From: Arcuatula senhousia
Taxonomy: Eukaryota > Mollusca > Bivalvia > Mytilida > Mytilidae
NCBI GenBank assembly: GCA_963971305.1
Contig: OZ020307.1
Coordinates: forward strand, 49,225,702-49,289,701
DNA length: 64,000 nt
Direction of reading: 5' to 3'
Below are positions 12,801 through 22,708 of this stretch, one piece after another; the first letter of the stretch is position 1; each line of letters begins with the position of its first letter. Made by a program: the position numbers and the translations under genes. Below the pieces are notes generated by a model that was not told where the DNA came from, searched no databases, and was given only the letters and a program-made list of their open reading frames with translations.

Positions 12801-14786
12801 TAGTAAACTAAAGTAAAGAACGTGGCTTACACCAATTTGGTAGAACTGCATGGATGACAAACACAGCAACTGTTCATGCTGTTTTCCTTTCTAATATTTT
12901 ACGGGCCATGCCATATACATGTATCATGTGTATCTAAGTAACAGTAATCATAAAATAACCGAAATTCTTGGAGGGTTAATCTCAAATGTTAAAGAAAAAA
13001 CACAAAACAAGGAAGACATAGCGGAGACATTGAAGATAGCAATGGTCCTGACTTAGAACAAGCATTTCAAAAGATATTGTGGGTTAGTGTTTGTTGTAAA
13101 TTTTCTTATAATCTGTAATAAAACTTGACTCGCATTGACAACGTAATGGTTGTGCTACAATAAACGAAACTGGTAACCTTATCCGATGCACTGTGTTCAC
13201 ACTCTTTTAGGTGTGAACTTAAAAGATGTTAATTGCAGTTTGCCTATGCCTTTTAGTATTTTCGTAAATTAACAAAAAACAATTTAAGTACAAAATTGTG
13301 TTATCATTTGAGCATGTTAACTTCGAAGGTAAACTTGAAAGGTCTTACCCTATCACCTATCGAAAACTGTGAATATTTCTGAGGAACAGTCTTAAATTTC
13401 CAGTCTTGATCTGATCCCAAACTCCTCAACCACGAGAATGGTATTCTTGTATATTCGCTATCATAATCCGACCCTCCAGCTTCAAGCAACAAAACTGAAA
13501 CCGGATCTTCGGACAATCTGGATGCTACGACACTACCCGCAGATCCGGCTCCAACTGAAATTCCAAATGTCATTTATTTTTTTAATTTTTGTATGTTCAA
13601 CTTGATTTTTTTTTCAAATCAACATTTTTGAAAACTACATGTAAATTAAATAACTTTGAATGTCTAGTATATAATCAAACAGTGTAAGCGTAATTTCAAC
13701 CCTGAAAATCATCTGACAAACAGATGTTAGATTTTTTTAGTGCCCTCAGCGAGGATCGAACTCGATCACAACATTTGGGACATCTACGGCGTACGCGCCT
13801 AGCTAACAGAACAGAGGTTGTAACCTCTACACAATCCTAGGCTCCTAAATTAAATAACTCGATACATATATGTTAGACATGACCTGAAAAATCATGTAAC
13901 ATTTATCAAGTGTATTTGCATGCATTTTAAGTAACAGTTTAAAGTGACGCAGCACAATGAAGGCAAATTTAAGTTAGTTTTAACGAAATGTATTCCCTCT
14001 TTAAAAATTTGCATTTTATTCCTATATGTACATCAAACCGTTGTAAAATCGGCTTTTATGGAAAAAGTTTGAACAACATTGTTTTGGGTCGGAGGGACGA
14101 CATTTAGTGGGCCGAAAAGTGAGAATTTGTTTCATTGCAGAAGTTCTAGGTTGATAAACAATTACTTTCCTTTAAGTCCTTGTGAGTTAATTTGTATTGA
14201 TCGTATTTTGCGGTGCCAACAGTGCGTTCGGTACAGAAATAATATTATTAGCCCATATAGTCACCACATCCAGGTGGACTCAGACCCGTTATTTTGAACA
14301 ACGAATTATCAAAATTTTCAAAAATCCCAATGCAAAATATCAGGGCTTGGCAATTCAACATTTTGTTAGTAAATAAAATGACAGTTTTTTTCTAGATAAC
14401 AGTATTCCGGCTGTCACCCCGATTTTTGGTTTCAATAACCAAAAGAAAAATAATTTGTTTTTCAGCTACCAAAAGTCCGAACGGACCACGACAGGGCACC
14501 TTAATCAGTATATTTCAAATAATATTTCTTCTAAAAATCGTTTTAGTTTTTGAACAAAGCGATCGAGGTCTCAACTGAAAATATCAATACAAAAATAAAC
14601 CATAAAATGTACATTATAAAACATTATCTTATGTTCACAATACTTACTAACAATGTAATCGTAACGTTTCTTGAAATTCTTGTCAAAAATCCCAGTCTCA
14701 TCTTTTTCGTCCGGAAGTAGCCTTGTCAAAAGGTTCAGAAAAATAATCCCCGCACAGGCGGCCACCAAAGATGCTCCAAGAAACAT
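3871..14786 (-). CDS. GMC-family FAD oxidoreductase (choline/glucose dehydrogenase-like), 11 coding exons, complete
   Basis: Coding exons in transcript order: 14786-14648, 13554-13349, 12576-12387, 11101-10973, 10207-10086, 9758-9591, 7481-7331, 7174-7026, 6367-6193, 4798-4570, 4003-3871. All junctions are GT-AG and in phase, giving 1,791 nt = 596 residues plus TAA, the usual GMC length. Seen: a hydrophobic N-terminus (residues ~2-24, signal or anchor), the FAD dinucleotide motif IGAGSAG (47-53), GMC signature 1 [11 protein letters not shown] (122-132), signature 2 [15 protein letters not shown] (295-309) and PNY-SSTDD (exon 9). The C-terminal HQTSTCRMG contains His531, and VVSGNTNA contains Asn575. 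By homology these are the active-site His/Asn pair, as in choline-type enzymes. Family role: FAD-dependent oxidation of an alcohol or sugar; the substrate cannot be read from sequence. The ATG at 14786 is preceded by an out-of-frame-free leader; a further 5' UTR exon is possible. Product naming as choline versus glucose dehydrogenase is uncertain. Confidence 0.93.
4217..4380 (+). repeat. Dispersed repeat with AAACCTGGTTTAACCC / AAGTCAGGACC blocks
   Basis: This intronic copy reads GGAAGGGAAAGGTTTAGCGC, then AAACCTGGTTTAACCC, GCCTGTACTAAGTCAGGACC, TTGCGATCTT and TTCCGGTATGT. Further copies occur at 11195-11330 (inverted), 13025-13090 (inverted fragment) and 51665-51850 (direct). The order of blocks is constant, so they are fragments of one transposable element family that I cannot name. 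Confidence 0.6.
4948..5262 (+). repeat. Dispersed bivalve-type repeat with GGTCTATAATACGG core, copy 1
   Basis: Block order: GTGCGGGCCCAGGTGGCAAA, TAGCTTGTCGTAAAAGGCGA, AGGTCTATAATACGGGAACC, TGACCGGTGACCATAGTGGG, CCAACGTGTGTGGA, then AAAAGACCCC and a short TCAC tail. The same order recurs in five other places in this window. The length and short tandem tail suggest a SINE-like element, but no clear pol III promoter boxes are visible. It lies in intron 9 of the GMC gene. Confidence 0.65.
5690..6085 (+). repeat. Dispersed repeat, copy in GMC intron
   Basis: It shares an ordered set of blocks with 7555-7870: GTAGACA/CACTCGTAGACAAATATG, GCAGATGTTGGTTTGTC, CTGAATTGGAAAT, GCAATACGAC, TTCACTCTCATTACGACTTG-like, and ACACTCGGATGCCCCATTGG. 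The two copies are diverged, so they are old. Both lie in introns of the GMC gene. Confidence 0.5.
7555..7870 (+). repeat. Second copy of the 5690-6085 repeat
   Basis: This is the same series of blocks as 5690-6085, ending GACACTAGAATGCCTTATTG. It sits in the intron between the GMC exons at 7331-7481 and 9591-9758. Confidence 0.5.
8313..9502 (+). repeat. 384-bp tandem repeat, three full copies plus a 5' partial fourth
   Basis: ATTACAAATACCAAAACGCG starts at 8313, 8697, 9081 and 9465, exactly 384 bp apart each time. Units differ by only a few bases (one CCAAAAC/CAAAAAC change, CTCGGGG/CTTTGGG, GTTTAA/GGTTAA, ATATTAGA/ATATAAGA). Each unit contains the palindrome GTCAGACAAGTCTGAC. Because 384 is a multiple of three, an ~80-residue open frame recurs on each strand in every unit. 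I see no reason to call these genes. The array lies in GMC intron 6. Confidence 0.92.
10585..10735 (+). repeat. Dispersed repeat ACCCATAACACAGACCCAT family, copy 1
   Basis: ACCCATAACACAGACCCAT, ATGTCATGCAAAAAG, TGTACGACCACAAACC, CAATGTACCCTCAACGCACC, ATAGGCAAATGCAC and AAAGTGACGAAA occur in the same order at 18668-18835. It is an unnamed transposable element fragment in a GMC intron. Confidence 0.6.
11195..11330 (-). repeat. Inverted copy of the AAACCTGGTTTAACCC repeat
   Basis: TGGATCGCAATGGTCCTGAC, TTGGTACAGGCATTTCAAAC, GGGTTAAACCAGGTTTTA and TTCCATTGCGATCTTC are the reverse-complement blocks of the copies at 4217 and 51665. It lies in the intron between exons 10973-11101 and 12387-12576. 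Confidence 0.6.
11590..11765 (-). repeat. Single diverged reverse copy of the 384-bp unit
   Basis: CCGAACGTTTTGGTTTTGAG, GAATTTGACCTTCCAATGTT, GCTACTGATGAGAGGTAA and CCAAATTAACCGTTTATA are the reverse complement of part of the 8313-9502 unit, with substitutions. It shows that the unit is also dispersed outside the tandem array. Confidence 0.75.
13738..13842 (-). repeat. tRNA-derived SINE or tRNA pseudogene remnant
   Basis: On the minus strand the sequence contains GAGTTCGATCC (B-box/T-arm consensus), followed by an acceptor-like CTCGCTGAGGGCA, preceded by GCGCGTACGCC in the D-to-anticodon region. The 5' acceptor half that should pair with CTGAGGGCA is missing. It is replaced by a short inverted repeat GAGGTTACAACCTC. 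It is therefore not a functional tRNA. It lies in intron 1 of the GMC gene. Confidence 0.45.
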
Positions 14787-14789
14787 CAC

Positions 14790-15391
14790 TTATAATAATT
14801 TGTATTCGTTATTTGTTAGATAAACTTATTGTACTACATCATACATTCACAATCAGTATGCAGGCTTTTTTTTACATTTTTGTTACATATAAATCAATAC
14901 TGTACTTCTTCATAACCACATTTATTTTCTTTATAAAAATAAGTTATTAATAACAGTATTGTACTAGCATTCTGTTACCTCTATTAAAATAGATTTTAGA
15001 TTCTTTCATTTACAAAATGTTTTTGACAAAAAATTTGGATAAAAGCTAGTGAAACATTTTACTAAAGAACTCACGAATACGATCAGTCGTAATTTGTACA
15101 GAATGTTGAAGACTTATGACCAAACCTAGGACATGACTTTTTAGTCAGACGAGGACTGTAAATTAATAGATCTTCAAAAAAAAAATCAAAGCTGAAAATA
15201 GCTTTAATGGTTGACATCTGGTTACTGCTCATCGGTTCGGAATTGGCCGAAGTCAAAAATATCATTACACATATTTGCGATCTGATATAATCACAAAGAA
15301 GATATTACCTTCTCTTCAAGATATAGAATTGTATCCCTTAATCTGAACAAATGTTCTCCTGATGATTGCGGACAAGACATATAACAAATAA
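14790..15391. other. Upstream region of the GMC gene
   Basis: AT-rich sequence upstream of the GMC start codon. I see no clear TATA/initiator arrangement, CpG island or open frame with family features. A promoter is expected here or beyond but cannot be placed. Confidence 0.3.
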
Positions 15392-16018
15392 CTAGATGGA
15401 GCCTTCCCCGGAAGGCATATGTCGCCTGCGTATCTATGTTTGTCAGCCAAACAGGAAGTAGTTATTTTTTGGACATGAAATCGCCTTACACCTTATGGTA
15501 CTATGGGATGAAGCTACATACCAAATATCAAGAGGCTGTGGCATGTAGTTGGCTGGAAAACTGCAACGAAAATTTGGCATCTATATCCATTATATATAAA
15601 ACATTAAGTATTCGTCAAACAGGAAGTAGTTATTTTTCCGGCATAAAATCGCTTTACACCTTATGGTACTATGCGATGAAGCTACATAACAAATATCAAA
15701 AGGCTGTTGCACGTAGTTGCCTGAAAAACTGAGACGAAAATTTGGCATCTATGTCCTTTATATAAAAAACGTTAAGAATTCGTCAAACAGGAAGTAGTTA
15801 TTTTTCGGGCATAAAATCGCTTTACACCTTATAGTACTATGTGATGAAGCTACATACCAAATATCAAGAGGCTGTGGCATGTAGTTGCCTGGAAAACTTC
15901 GACGCAAATTTTTGTGACGCCGCAGGACGACGCAGGACGCCGCAGGACGACGCAAGACGACGGATAGTGCCAAAGTAACCCCTGTATGTCGCTTCTGTAA
16001 CACGTTGCAGGCGACATA
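15392..16018 (-). mobile_element. CTAG/hairpin-ended element with three ~172-bp tandem units
   Basis: It starts CTAG (15392-15395) after ATAA. Five bases later comes a perfect hairpin GCCTTCC-CC-GGAAGGC (15401-15416), then ATATGTCGCCTGCG. Three tandem units follow, beginning GTCA(A/G)(A/C)CAGGAAGTAGTTA... near 15447, 15616 and 15784, each with TACACCTTATGGTACTATG and AAGCTACATA. A GACGCCGCAGG block follows and it closes with TTGCAGGCGACATAA, the inverse of the inner start. Read on the minus strand, the hairpin-spacer-CTAG-T end resembles a Helitron 3' terminus. No protein is encoded, so it would be non-autonomous. Confidence 0.6.
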
Positions 16019-17849
16019 ACAATCAATCAATCTGAACAAATGAGGCTTTGCTATGATAAGAGTGTAATGCAATTATCACCCTAGTATGCTTGTGACACAG
16101 ATGCTTCTTTCCTTTAGAAAATAGGGTATACGACGGCTTGTCCTGATGGCAACCTTAAATTACTTTTCGAGGGAAAGAAGCTCTTGGCCATACACCAACT
16201 GGGATAATAACCGTTATATCATATCGAAAATTAATACGGTACCCAAAAACAATAAAAACATAACATGTCACGCGGGAAGTCGCACAGGCGGGCGACTACA
16301 CCGGTTTACCAAGCAAAATCACACATGTAGGGTGACTTCCTCTCTGCAAATGACAATAAAGATTTCTTTATGAGTTTATAATATATATTTTTATTGTTTA
16401 CGAATATGAATAACATTATATTAGATCGTTGGCATCGCGACTGGTGTATTGTAGCAACCATAATACGTCTACCTTTCCGATGCACACCAGTATCATCTCG
16501 TTTTGACACTAGATTGCATTTGTTTGTTTGATGATTTGTTTTTTAGCCAGCCGATCTTGAATTTTTCTTTTAAAACTTCCGACATTCACATCTATGAGGA
16601 TTATATATAAGATAAACACAAATAATGCAAATATTACTTTGATTAAGATTCCTAATTTAAAAAAGACACGAATAGAAAAGTATAATATACTTTCATATTT
16701 TCTTAATATTCAAATGAAATGGACAGTATCTTGTTTCGTAAAAATAAATTAAAACAGAACAACATGCATATTTTGGATCATTACATGTTCATGTACTGGA
16801 CAGGTTTAATTTGAAATTGAATAACCCCCCCCCCTCCTTGAAAAAAAGTCAGTTCTTCGCTTCGAATAATGGTATTAGGGTTTTAACAGGAAAAAATCAT
16901 TGTCCTACCATTAGCATTACAAAGTACTTGACATATGTCTTTATTCATTACATAATTATCTTAACGTTTTAAAACTTTGAATACTAGTAATCGTCATTTA
17001 TGGCGCCTTTACAGGACGAAAATGTCAGGCATAACATATACACTATTTTGGTGGCTAAGACCAGAGAAGGTTTCGAAAATATAACCAATATTATGTACAA
17101 AGGACCAACTTCAATTGTAAAATCATGGGTGTCGTTTCATAAAGCGATCGTTAGCAAGCAAGCCCATTTAAATTGCACGGGATAACGAACACAGCACCCT
17201 GGAGTCTTTAGAATGTTGAAATAAATTCGGCTCATCCGACCTGCTAATGTTGGTTTAACATGTTTAAAGCAAAACATGAAAATGACTTTTCAACTGGTAA
17301 AATACATATAACATCTTAAATGTGTTTAAATTTCATTTGCTTTTAACGTTGTATACTAAATAGAATGCAATACTAGTATTCATACACATATGTTACCGTA
17401 CAATCATTTTTTATCATACTAAAAAAGAGTTGTTGTTCGACATGAAACATGTTAAACGCCTACTTGGTGATATTTTGGTACATGTACGCACTGAAAAAGA
17501 ACGCATGTTGCATTTGAATGAGTTTATGTCATTGTGTGTCAAATTGTGGAACGCCATGGCTGTATTATGTTTTATACAATGTAACATAAAACAATTCGGC
17601 CGAAGTATAATAATCTAATGAATTAACAGCATACAATAAGGGAACCACAACATAAAATCAAGTATACCAATAATATACAGTCATAGCGTCACATAGCTGG
17701 TCTTCGCGATATCACACAATTTGGTCCTAGACAACTACGGGTTATCCATCTCGAAATTCAGTTCAGAAGGGAGTTTATAGTATAGATTTTAAATTGTTGT
17801 GCTTAAATGGATCTGATGTAAGTCATTAGGGGAGTGTGCTACAATAGTT
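16019..17849. other. Intergenic, no recognisable feature
   Basis: AT-rich, with short unsupported open frames. A C-run (16827-16837) and simple AT tracts are present. I see no gene or clear repeat. Confidence 0.3.
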
Positions 17850-18062
17850 GACTTGAGGGTGGCCAATAAGTCCGTAGCAGAGCCTTACATGTACTTGTTG
17901 TAGTAGGCAACTAAGGATTTTAGAAATCTGACATTAATTGTTCCTGAATAGGGTGACCTATTTCTGCGGGGTTTGTCAGGTCTATAATGTGGAAAACCTC
18001 ACTGCTTATCGTAGCGTGCCAACATGTGTGTAGAATTCCGTGGGCGTCATATGCTAAATATA
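17850..18062 (+). repeat. GGTCTATAAT repeat, diverged copy 2
   Basis: Blocks GGTGGCCAATAAG, GTTTGTCAGGTCTATAATG, GGAAAACCTCACTGC, GTAGCGTGCCAACATGTGTG. It is more diverged than the copies at 4948 and 19741. Confidence 0.5.
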
Positions 18063-18667
18063 CATTGTCAAGATAAATTATTTTGAAACAAACCAATAAA
18101 AGGAATCAAATCGAGAATAATAATAGAATTATAAAAATCGCCAATCACGAAACACGGCAAAATGAATTCGAATTATTGTGAAATTCAATTCTTTTGACTT
18201 CTTAAAAGTGTTTGAGAATATAGACTGATTTCAACACATTCCAGATTTTGAAGCAAAAATGATATGATCACGCACGTGAAATGGATTGTCTCACACAAAA
18301 TATGGGGCTAAAAAACAGAGCACGTACAACCATGTCAACAAGAAAACACGAGAAATAAAAATAAAAATCTCGAAAACACGGAAAATAAAGACGTCCAAAA
18401 CGTTGCACGAAAATAACCCTCTACCATCCCCATAATACAGGTAATTAGATCATTCTGGCTAGTGTACGTATCAGTCGCATTTGAATGAAGATGGTTGGTT
18501 GAAAATTGGTTTTCACTCAGCCCCCCACAAACACCTATCTGGATTCATCAAGTTTGTTTTATTTGTTTGTTGTTTGTTTTTGGTCCAGTCAACAATATTT
18601 CAGTCTTAATCAGGACAAGAACTAATTGGAACAACAACAAACAAAAAAAAAATGGTTTAGACCAAAG

Positions 18668-18835
18668 ACAAAGCACCCATAACACAGACCCATGCACTTA
18701 GTATGTCATGCAAAAAGGGCAAGTGTACGACCACAAACCATAAGGAAACTGAAAACAACTAAAAAGACAGGACAATGTACCCTCAATGCACCATAGGCCA
18801 ATGCACTCGGAAAGTGACGAAACCCCTTATGAAGT
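18668..18835 (+). repeat. ACCCATAACACAGACCCAT family, copy 2
   Basis: Same block order as 10585-10735: ACCCATAACACAGACCCAT, GTCATGCAAAAAGGGC, TGTACGACCACAAACC, CAATGTACCCTCAATGCACC, AAAGTGACGAAA. Confidence 0.6.
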
Positions 18836-19167
18836 TTAATTAACATCTAAAGGTGATAAAATTTCAATGAAACGATTTTTAAAAGTTAAACTCAATTCAA
18901 ACTGGAAAATGAACTTAGCCGCTCCGGAATTTGAAACGGGGGGGGGGGTGGTTGGTTGTTTATTGGCAATATATTTTTTCATTATAAGCACTGCTAGGAA
19001 ATACCCGCGAATACGCAGGGAAATCAACCGTTGCGTTTCTTTAAAAAAATAGGCCACACAATAAAAGCATTGAATTTGTATGACCTAACCTGGTTGTGCT
19101 ACAAAATGTATTCGCAAATCAAAGGTTCTACGGTATATTGATCTCTAAGTAAGTTTTTAGTTTATAG

Positions 19168-19695
19168 TCTCGTCTGCGAAGCGGAGCGGGACATAGGTGT
19201 TACTTTACCGGCGGCGGCGGCGTTAACTTTTTAGGTCCGGTTTTATGCGAGCACATCCATATCTCAAGAACTTTAGGTCGTAGGTTAATGAAACTTGATA
19301 TATTCATATGCCCTAGTAGTAGCTTAGCACCGTTGCATCCCCCTCGCTTGGCGTTGATTTTCCGGTTGAGTAACTGACAATGTTCAATACATATAATGGC
19401 AAGGGTAAGGTTTTACGAACACCTCCATATCTCAAAAACTGTAAGTCCCAGGTTGATTAAACTTGGTATACATATGCCCCAGTAGTAGCCTAGCACAACT
19501 GCATCCCCATCTTTTGACCTTGACCTTGATTTTTCGGTTGATTGACATTGATTATTGTTATTTAATATATTAGCAATGTTAAGTTCCATAACTGTTACAC
19601 CTTTTGGTCTGAGAAACTAAAAATCCTTATAATTGTAAAGAATAGCGGAAGTTAGAGAGAATCCTTGTTTCTCATGATGCCGGCAGACGAAACAA
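19168..19695 (+). repeat. TGTCTCG-headed element, copy with GC-rich block
   Basis: It starts GTCTCGTCTGCGAAGC...GCGGGAC, a weak hairpin, then ATAGGTGTTACTTTACC and a GGCGGCGGCGGCG block. Two diverged ~180-bp internal units follow, starting near 19243 (TTTATGCGAGCACATCCATA) and 19411 (TTTTACGAACACCTCCATA). It ends near GCCGGCAGACGAAAC. The head layout matches the element at 35974. Confidence 0.55.
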
Positions 19696-19740
19696 ACTGC
19701 ATAACTTTTATTGTTTGTTACCCCATCTGTTAATAAAACA

Positions 19741-20229
19741 GGTTATCCAGCGCTAAGCTTGTCGGTAAAAGTCCACTAAAGAGCATTCAGAAACCTGACA
19801 TCGGGTCGGGTCGCTTTGCCCACAAAGCGATTGGGATGTGTGCTCCAGGTGGTTGAATGGGACAGCCCTGACATAGAGAGATGCGGGGTCGTCAGGCGAT
19901 AATGCGGAAAACCTGACCGCAAACCATAGTGGTGCACCGTGTTGGGAAAAATGTCACGTTCCTCGCACGTTAAAGAACCCTGCTGCAGGTATCGGTAAGA
20001 GTAGGACCCGTAGGATCCCCATGCAGGAGGCTAGATTTCCCATCCCTACCCATCACTCCTTTTTCCAGTGGCAGTCAAAACTCTCCTACCCGATTGTCCT
20101 TGTGTCCCCATTTCCTCCACTTCATTATCATTTTTATGATCATTGTATCAATACTTTCATGTTCATCTCCCGGATATAGCCGAAATCGTGCTGCTTGGGA
20201 GTAAAGCAATAACTAACTAACTAACTAAC
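19741..20229 (+). repeat. GGTCTATAAT/AATGCGGAAAACC repeat, longest copy
   Basis: Full block order: GTCGGTAAAAGTCCACTAA, TGCGGGGTCGTCAGGCGATA, ATGCGGAAAACCTGACCGC, AACCATAGTGG, CGTTAAAGAACCCTGCTGCA, GGTATCGGTAAGAGTAGGAC, CCATGCAGGAGGCTA, CCACTTCATTATCA, TCGTGCTGCTTGGGAGTAAA and a (TAAC)n tail at 20209-20229. The simple-repeat tail is compatible with a retroposed short element. No coding capacity. Confidence 0.65.
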
Positions 20230-21348
20230 TATGTTTTTAGGCTGCAACCCGGCTAACAAAAAACACATCTTTATGTTAGTAAAATGTAGTATACATGTAT
20301 ATAGATGTCATATTATGTTGTTTGATAGAAATCCTTTTTCTGGTTATTTTTTGTCTTAAACTCAGATATTTTTTGTCAAAGTAGTTCATTTAAGGCTAAA
20401 CCAAGCAAACTCCTTTCATCTTAACTGGCAGGTCCCTAAGCGGAGCAGTCAAATCCGTATGCACTAATATGGTTTTTAGCTCATCTGACCCTTCCCCGCT
20501 ATTGTCATCGTTAAGCGTCTGTCGTCCGTCCGTTAACTTTTCTTCAAACATCTTCAACTCTGATACCACTGATGGGTTTGCTTTGACACTTTGTACACTT
20601 TATCTTTAGGATGTCCTCTACCAAGTTTGTGAAATTTGTGAACGTTGACCAACCAACATGGCCGCCATTATTGAAAATAGAACAGGGGGGTCAGACCATA
20701 GTTTTTAGCTTATAGCTCAAAAAGTATAAGGTATAAAGAAAATCTGAAGCAACTTATCTTCTGCAGCATCAAAAGCTCTATCTTGAAAACTGTAAGTGCT
20801 AGAGGAAAAGTTAGAATTGCAAAATTGTTCAGCTTATTGAGAGCTACAAAAATAATTCCAGGGCCAAAATTGTCAGATCTTCTTCTCTGAAACCACTGAT
20901 GGGATTTCTTTGAAACTTTGTACACTTGATCTTTAGGATGTCCGCTACCAAGTGTGTGAAATTTGTGAACGTCAACCAACCAACATGGCTGCCGTTACTA
21001 AAAATAGAAAAGGGGGATCAGACCATAGCTTTTAGCTTATGGCTCATAAGGTTGTGTCTGAAGAAGATACCCGATCAATATAAGGGATAGAGAAAATTGG
21101 AAGCAAACTTCCTTCTAGCATCAAAAGCTCTACTACATGTAACTCTCCATCGAGTCAAAGTTGTGGGACGACTCCTAATTGCAGTTATTTCCACTTAATC
21201 ATCCAAATTGACAATTTTTTGCAGTTTTTGAACTTTATCTTAAAAGCCGTAAGAGCTAGAGGAAAAGTTTGCATTGCAAAATTGTTCAACTCATTAATCT
21301 ACAAAAATGATTTCATGGTCAAAATTGTCAGATCATCCATTTTAGAGT

Positions 21349-21356
21349 TATCCCAC
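21349..21356. repeat. Left target-site duplication TATCCCAC
   Basis: TATCCCAC directly abuts the left end of the foldback element (AGTAGTAGAG...). The same 8 bp recur at 28218-28225 just outside the right end. Confidence 0.75.
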
Positions 21357-21432
21357 AGTAGTAGAGATGTCGAAAGCTCTTATCATTTCTCGGGCCGAGC
21401 AGGGCCGAGCAGCCCCTCTGTGATGTCATATC

Positions 21433-21556
21433 CACTTCCGGTCCGCCATTTTGCTTCCGGTTCCGCCATCTTGCTTCCGGTCCGTCATCTTGCTGCCGGT
21501 TCCGCCATTTTGCTTCCGGTCGGCCATCTTGCTTCCGGTGACGCCACATCCGGTAA
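21433..21556. promoter_or_regulatory. Left terminal array of CTTCCGG and GCCATCTTG motifs
   Basis: Six roughly 19-20-bp units alternate CTTCCGGT with CCGCCAT(C/T)TTG. On the opposite strand these read ACCGGAAG (ETS-type core) and CAAGATGGCGG (YY1-type core). The first is a full CACTTCCGGT. The right arm has the same array with one unit fewer (28039-28141). The motif match is by eye; binding is an inference. Confidence 0.5.
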
Positions 21557-22095
21557 TTAAGGGGAGGTAATTCCGCAAAGTGACCGCACGGTAAAAGGCT
21601 TGTAACTAAGTTATTCCTTGACCGATTCCTTTCGGGTTTGTTGCATTGTCTTTAGTATGACAATGTCTCTTTGATGATTATCTTTGTGGTCTTCAGTGGT
21701 CATTAGAGGCTTGACCAGTAGGTGACCATTTACTATTTCTTATCAAAGGTGGGGTTGTCGTATATTGTTGGAAAGGTAGCAAGGTGTAGTTGCCATGTTT
21801 GAGTTGTTTGAGTCGGTAGTGGTCAGTGGTCAGTCAGGGCTTGACCATTAGGTGACCCCTTTTTCTTCTTGTTGTATACTTAGCGTGTAATATGTCATTG
21901 TAAAGCTTGTGAGGTCTAGTTTTATATTCTTTTCTTTCGTGTCAATCTAAGGGAAGTAACTCTTGGTTTCTACTGTGTTTTAAGTCTTGTACTTGATACC
22001 ATTTGTAAGGAATTTGCCGGGCTTTGTGGGGTAGTACTGGTTTGATCTTTTTTATAGGGCGTTAGGGATAACAAATCGATTTTAAGTTTCGATAC

Positions 22096-22101
22096 TTTAT
22101 T
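22096..22101 (-). promoter_or_regulatory. Poly(A) signal, left-arm gene
   Basis: AATAAA on the minus strand about 20 nt after the stop of the left-arm reading frame. It is mirrored at 27491-27496. Confidence 0.5.
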
Positions 22102-22120
22102 TTTAACACAGTAATAGGTT

Positions 22121-22468
22121 TCAGTCTTCATCCTCGTCGTCTTCACTCTCCTCGTCAGGCCTGAACTGTTTTATTTTCTCATCCAGCAAGTACTTTCTCT
22201 TCTCAGTAGCGTATTTCCAAGACTCTTCATACTCATAATCTTCATCGTCCCTCAGTCGTTTTGCTGTTTGTTTGATCTTCTTGTGGAGTGGATCTCGTGC
22301 CATTTCCATTTGCCACATAATGTTATTGACGTAGCGATTTTTTAAAGCTTCTCTATAGAGCGGGAGCAAATCCAAGTCAGCCTTTGATATTGCCTTTTTT
22401 TCGTGGTGACCTTTTTCCGTGTATTCATCCATTTTCTTTTCGTGTTCGTCTTTGTAGCTGATCATCAC
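22121..22468 (-). CDS. Left-arm twin gene, C-terminal acidic segment
   Basis: 115 residues, identical to the right-arm copy at 27124-27471. It is charged (DEHEKKMDEY, KKIKQTAKRL) and ends in an acidic tail EESEDDEDED. It is not an independent gene by appearance. The frame continues upstream without break (FDPWGDFIGQV...) to a single TAG that separates it from the acidic C-terminus of the zinc-finger frame. It probably forms the tail of one element protein, made only if the TAG is read through, spliced out, or is a lesion. No family recognised. Confidence 0.5.
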   Translation of the reverse strand: MMISYKDEHEKKMDEYTEKGHHEKKAISKADLDLLPLYREALKNRYVNNIMWQMEMARDPLHKKIKQTAKRLRDDEDYEYEESWKYATEKRKYLLDEKIKQFRPDEESEDDEDED

Positions 22469-22498
22469 TTGTCCAATAAAGTCACCCCACGGATCAAA

Positions 22499-22708
22499 CT
22501 ATTCTCCGGGGTAAGTTTCTTCGTCTTCAGACAAGTCGTCACTCTTTTCTGATTCCGTATCCTCCTCTTCCTCTTCCTCAGTTTCCCATTCCGGGTCCTC
22601 CTTCAACCATTCCGGTTCCTCCATTTTTCTTTGATGCTTCTGTTCTTTGTGTCTCTGTAGATTGAACAACTTTTGACTTGTGTATCCGCATACGTCGCAA
22701 TGGTACAT
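22499..22708 (-). CDS. Left-arm twin gene, C2H2 zinc-finger and acidic segment
   Basis: Contains a classical C2H2 finger: C-x2-C (CDVC), 12 residues, H-x4-H (HKEQKH). An acidic stretch follows (ETEEEEEEDTESEKSDD). The frame is open upstream of the Met, back to about 30 residues before it (ending NLHGRNKNHQIEPGRREGK), where it is +1 relative to the N-terminal frame at 22578-23153. A splice acceptor-like TAG just before that open stretch could join the two; otherwise a frameshift separates them. Likely nucleic-acid binding. Confidence 0.55.
   Translation of the reverse strand: MYHCDVCGYTSQKLFNLQRHKEQKHQRKMEEPEWLKEDPEWETEEEEEEDTESEKSDDLSEDEETYPGE

Noticed and set aside
13738..13842. Functional tRNA gene
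   Set aside because: The B-box and 3' acceptor half are present but the matching 5' acceptor half and a normal D-arm are absent.
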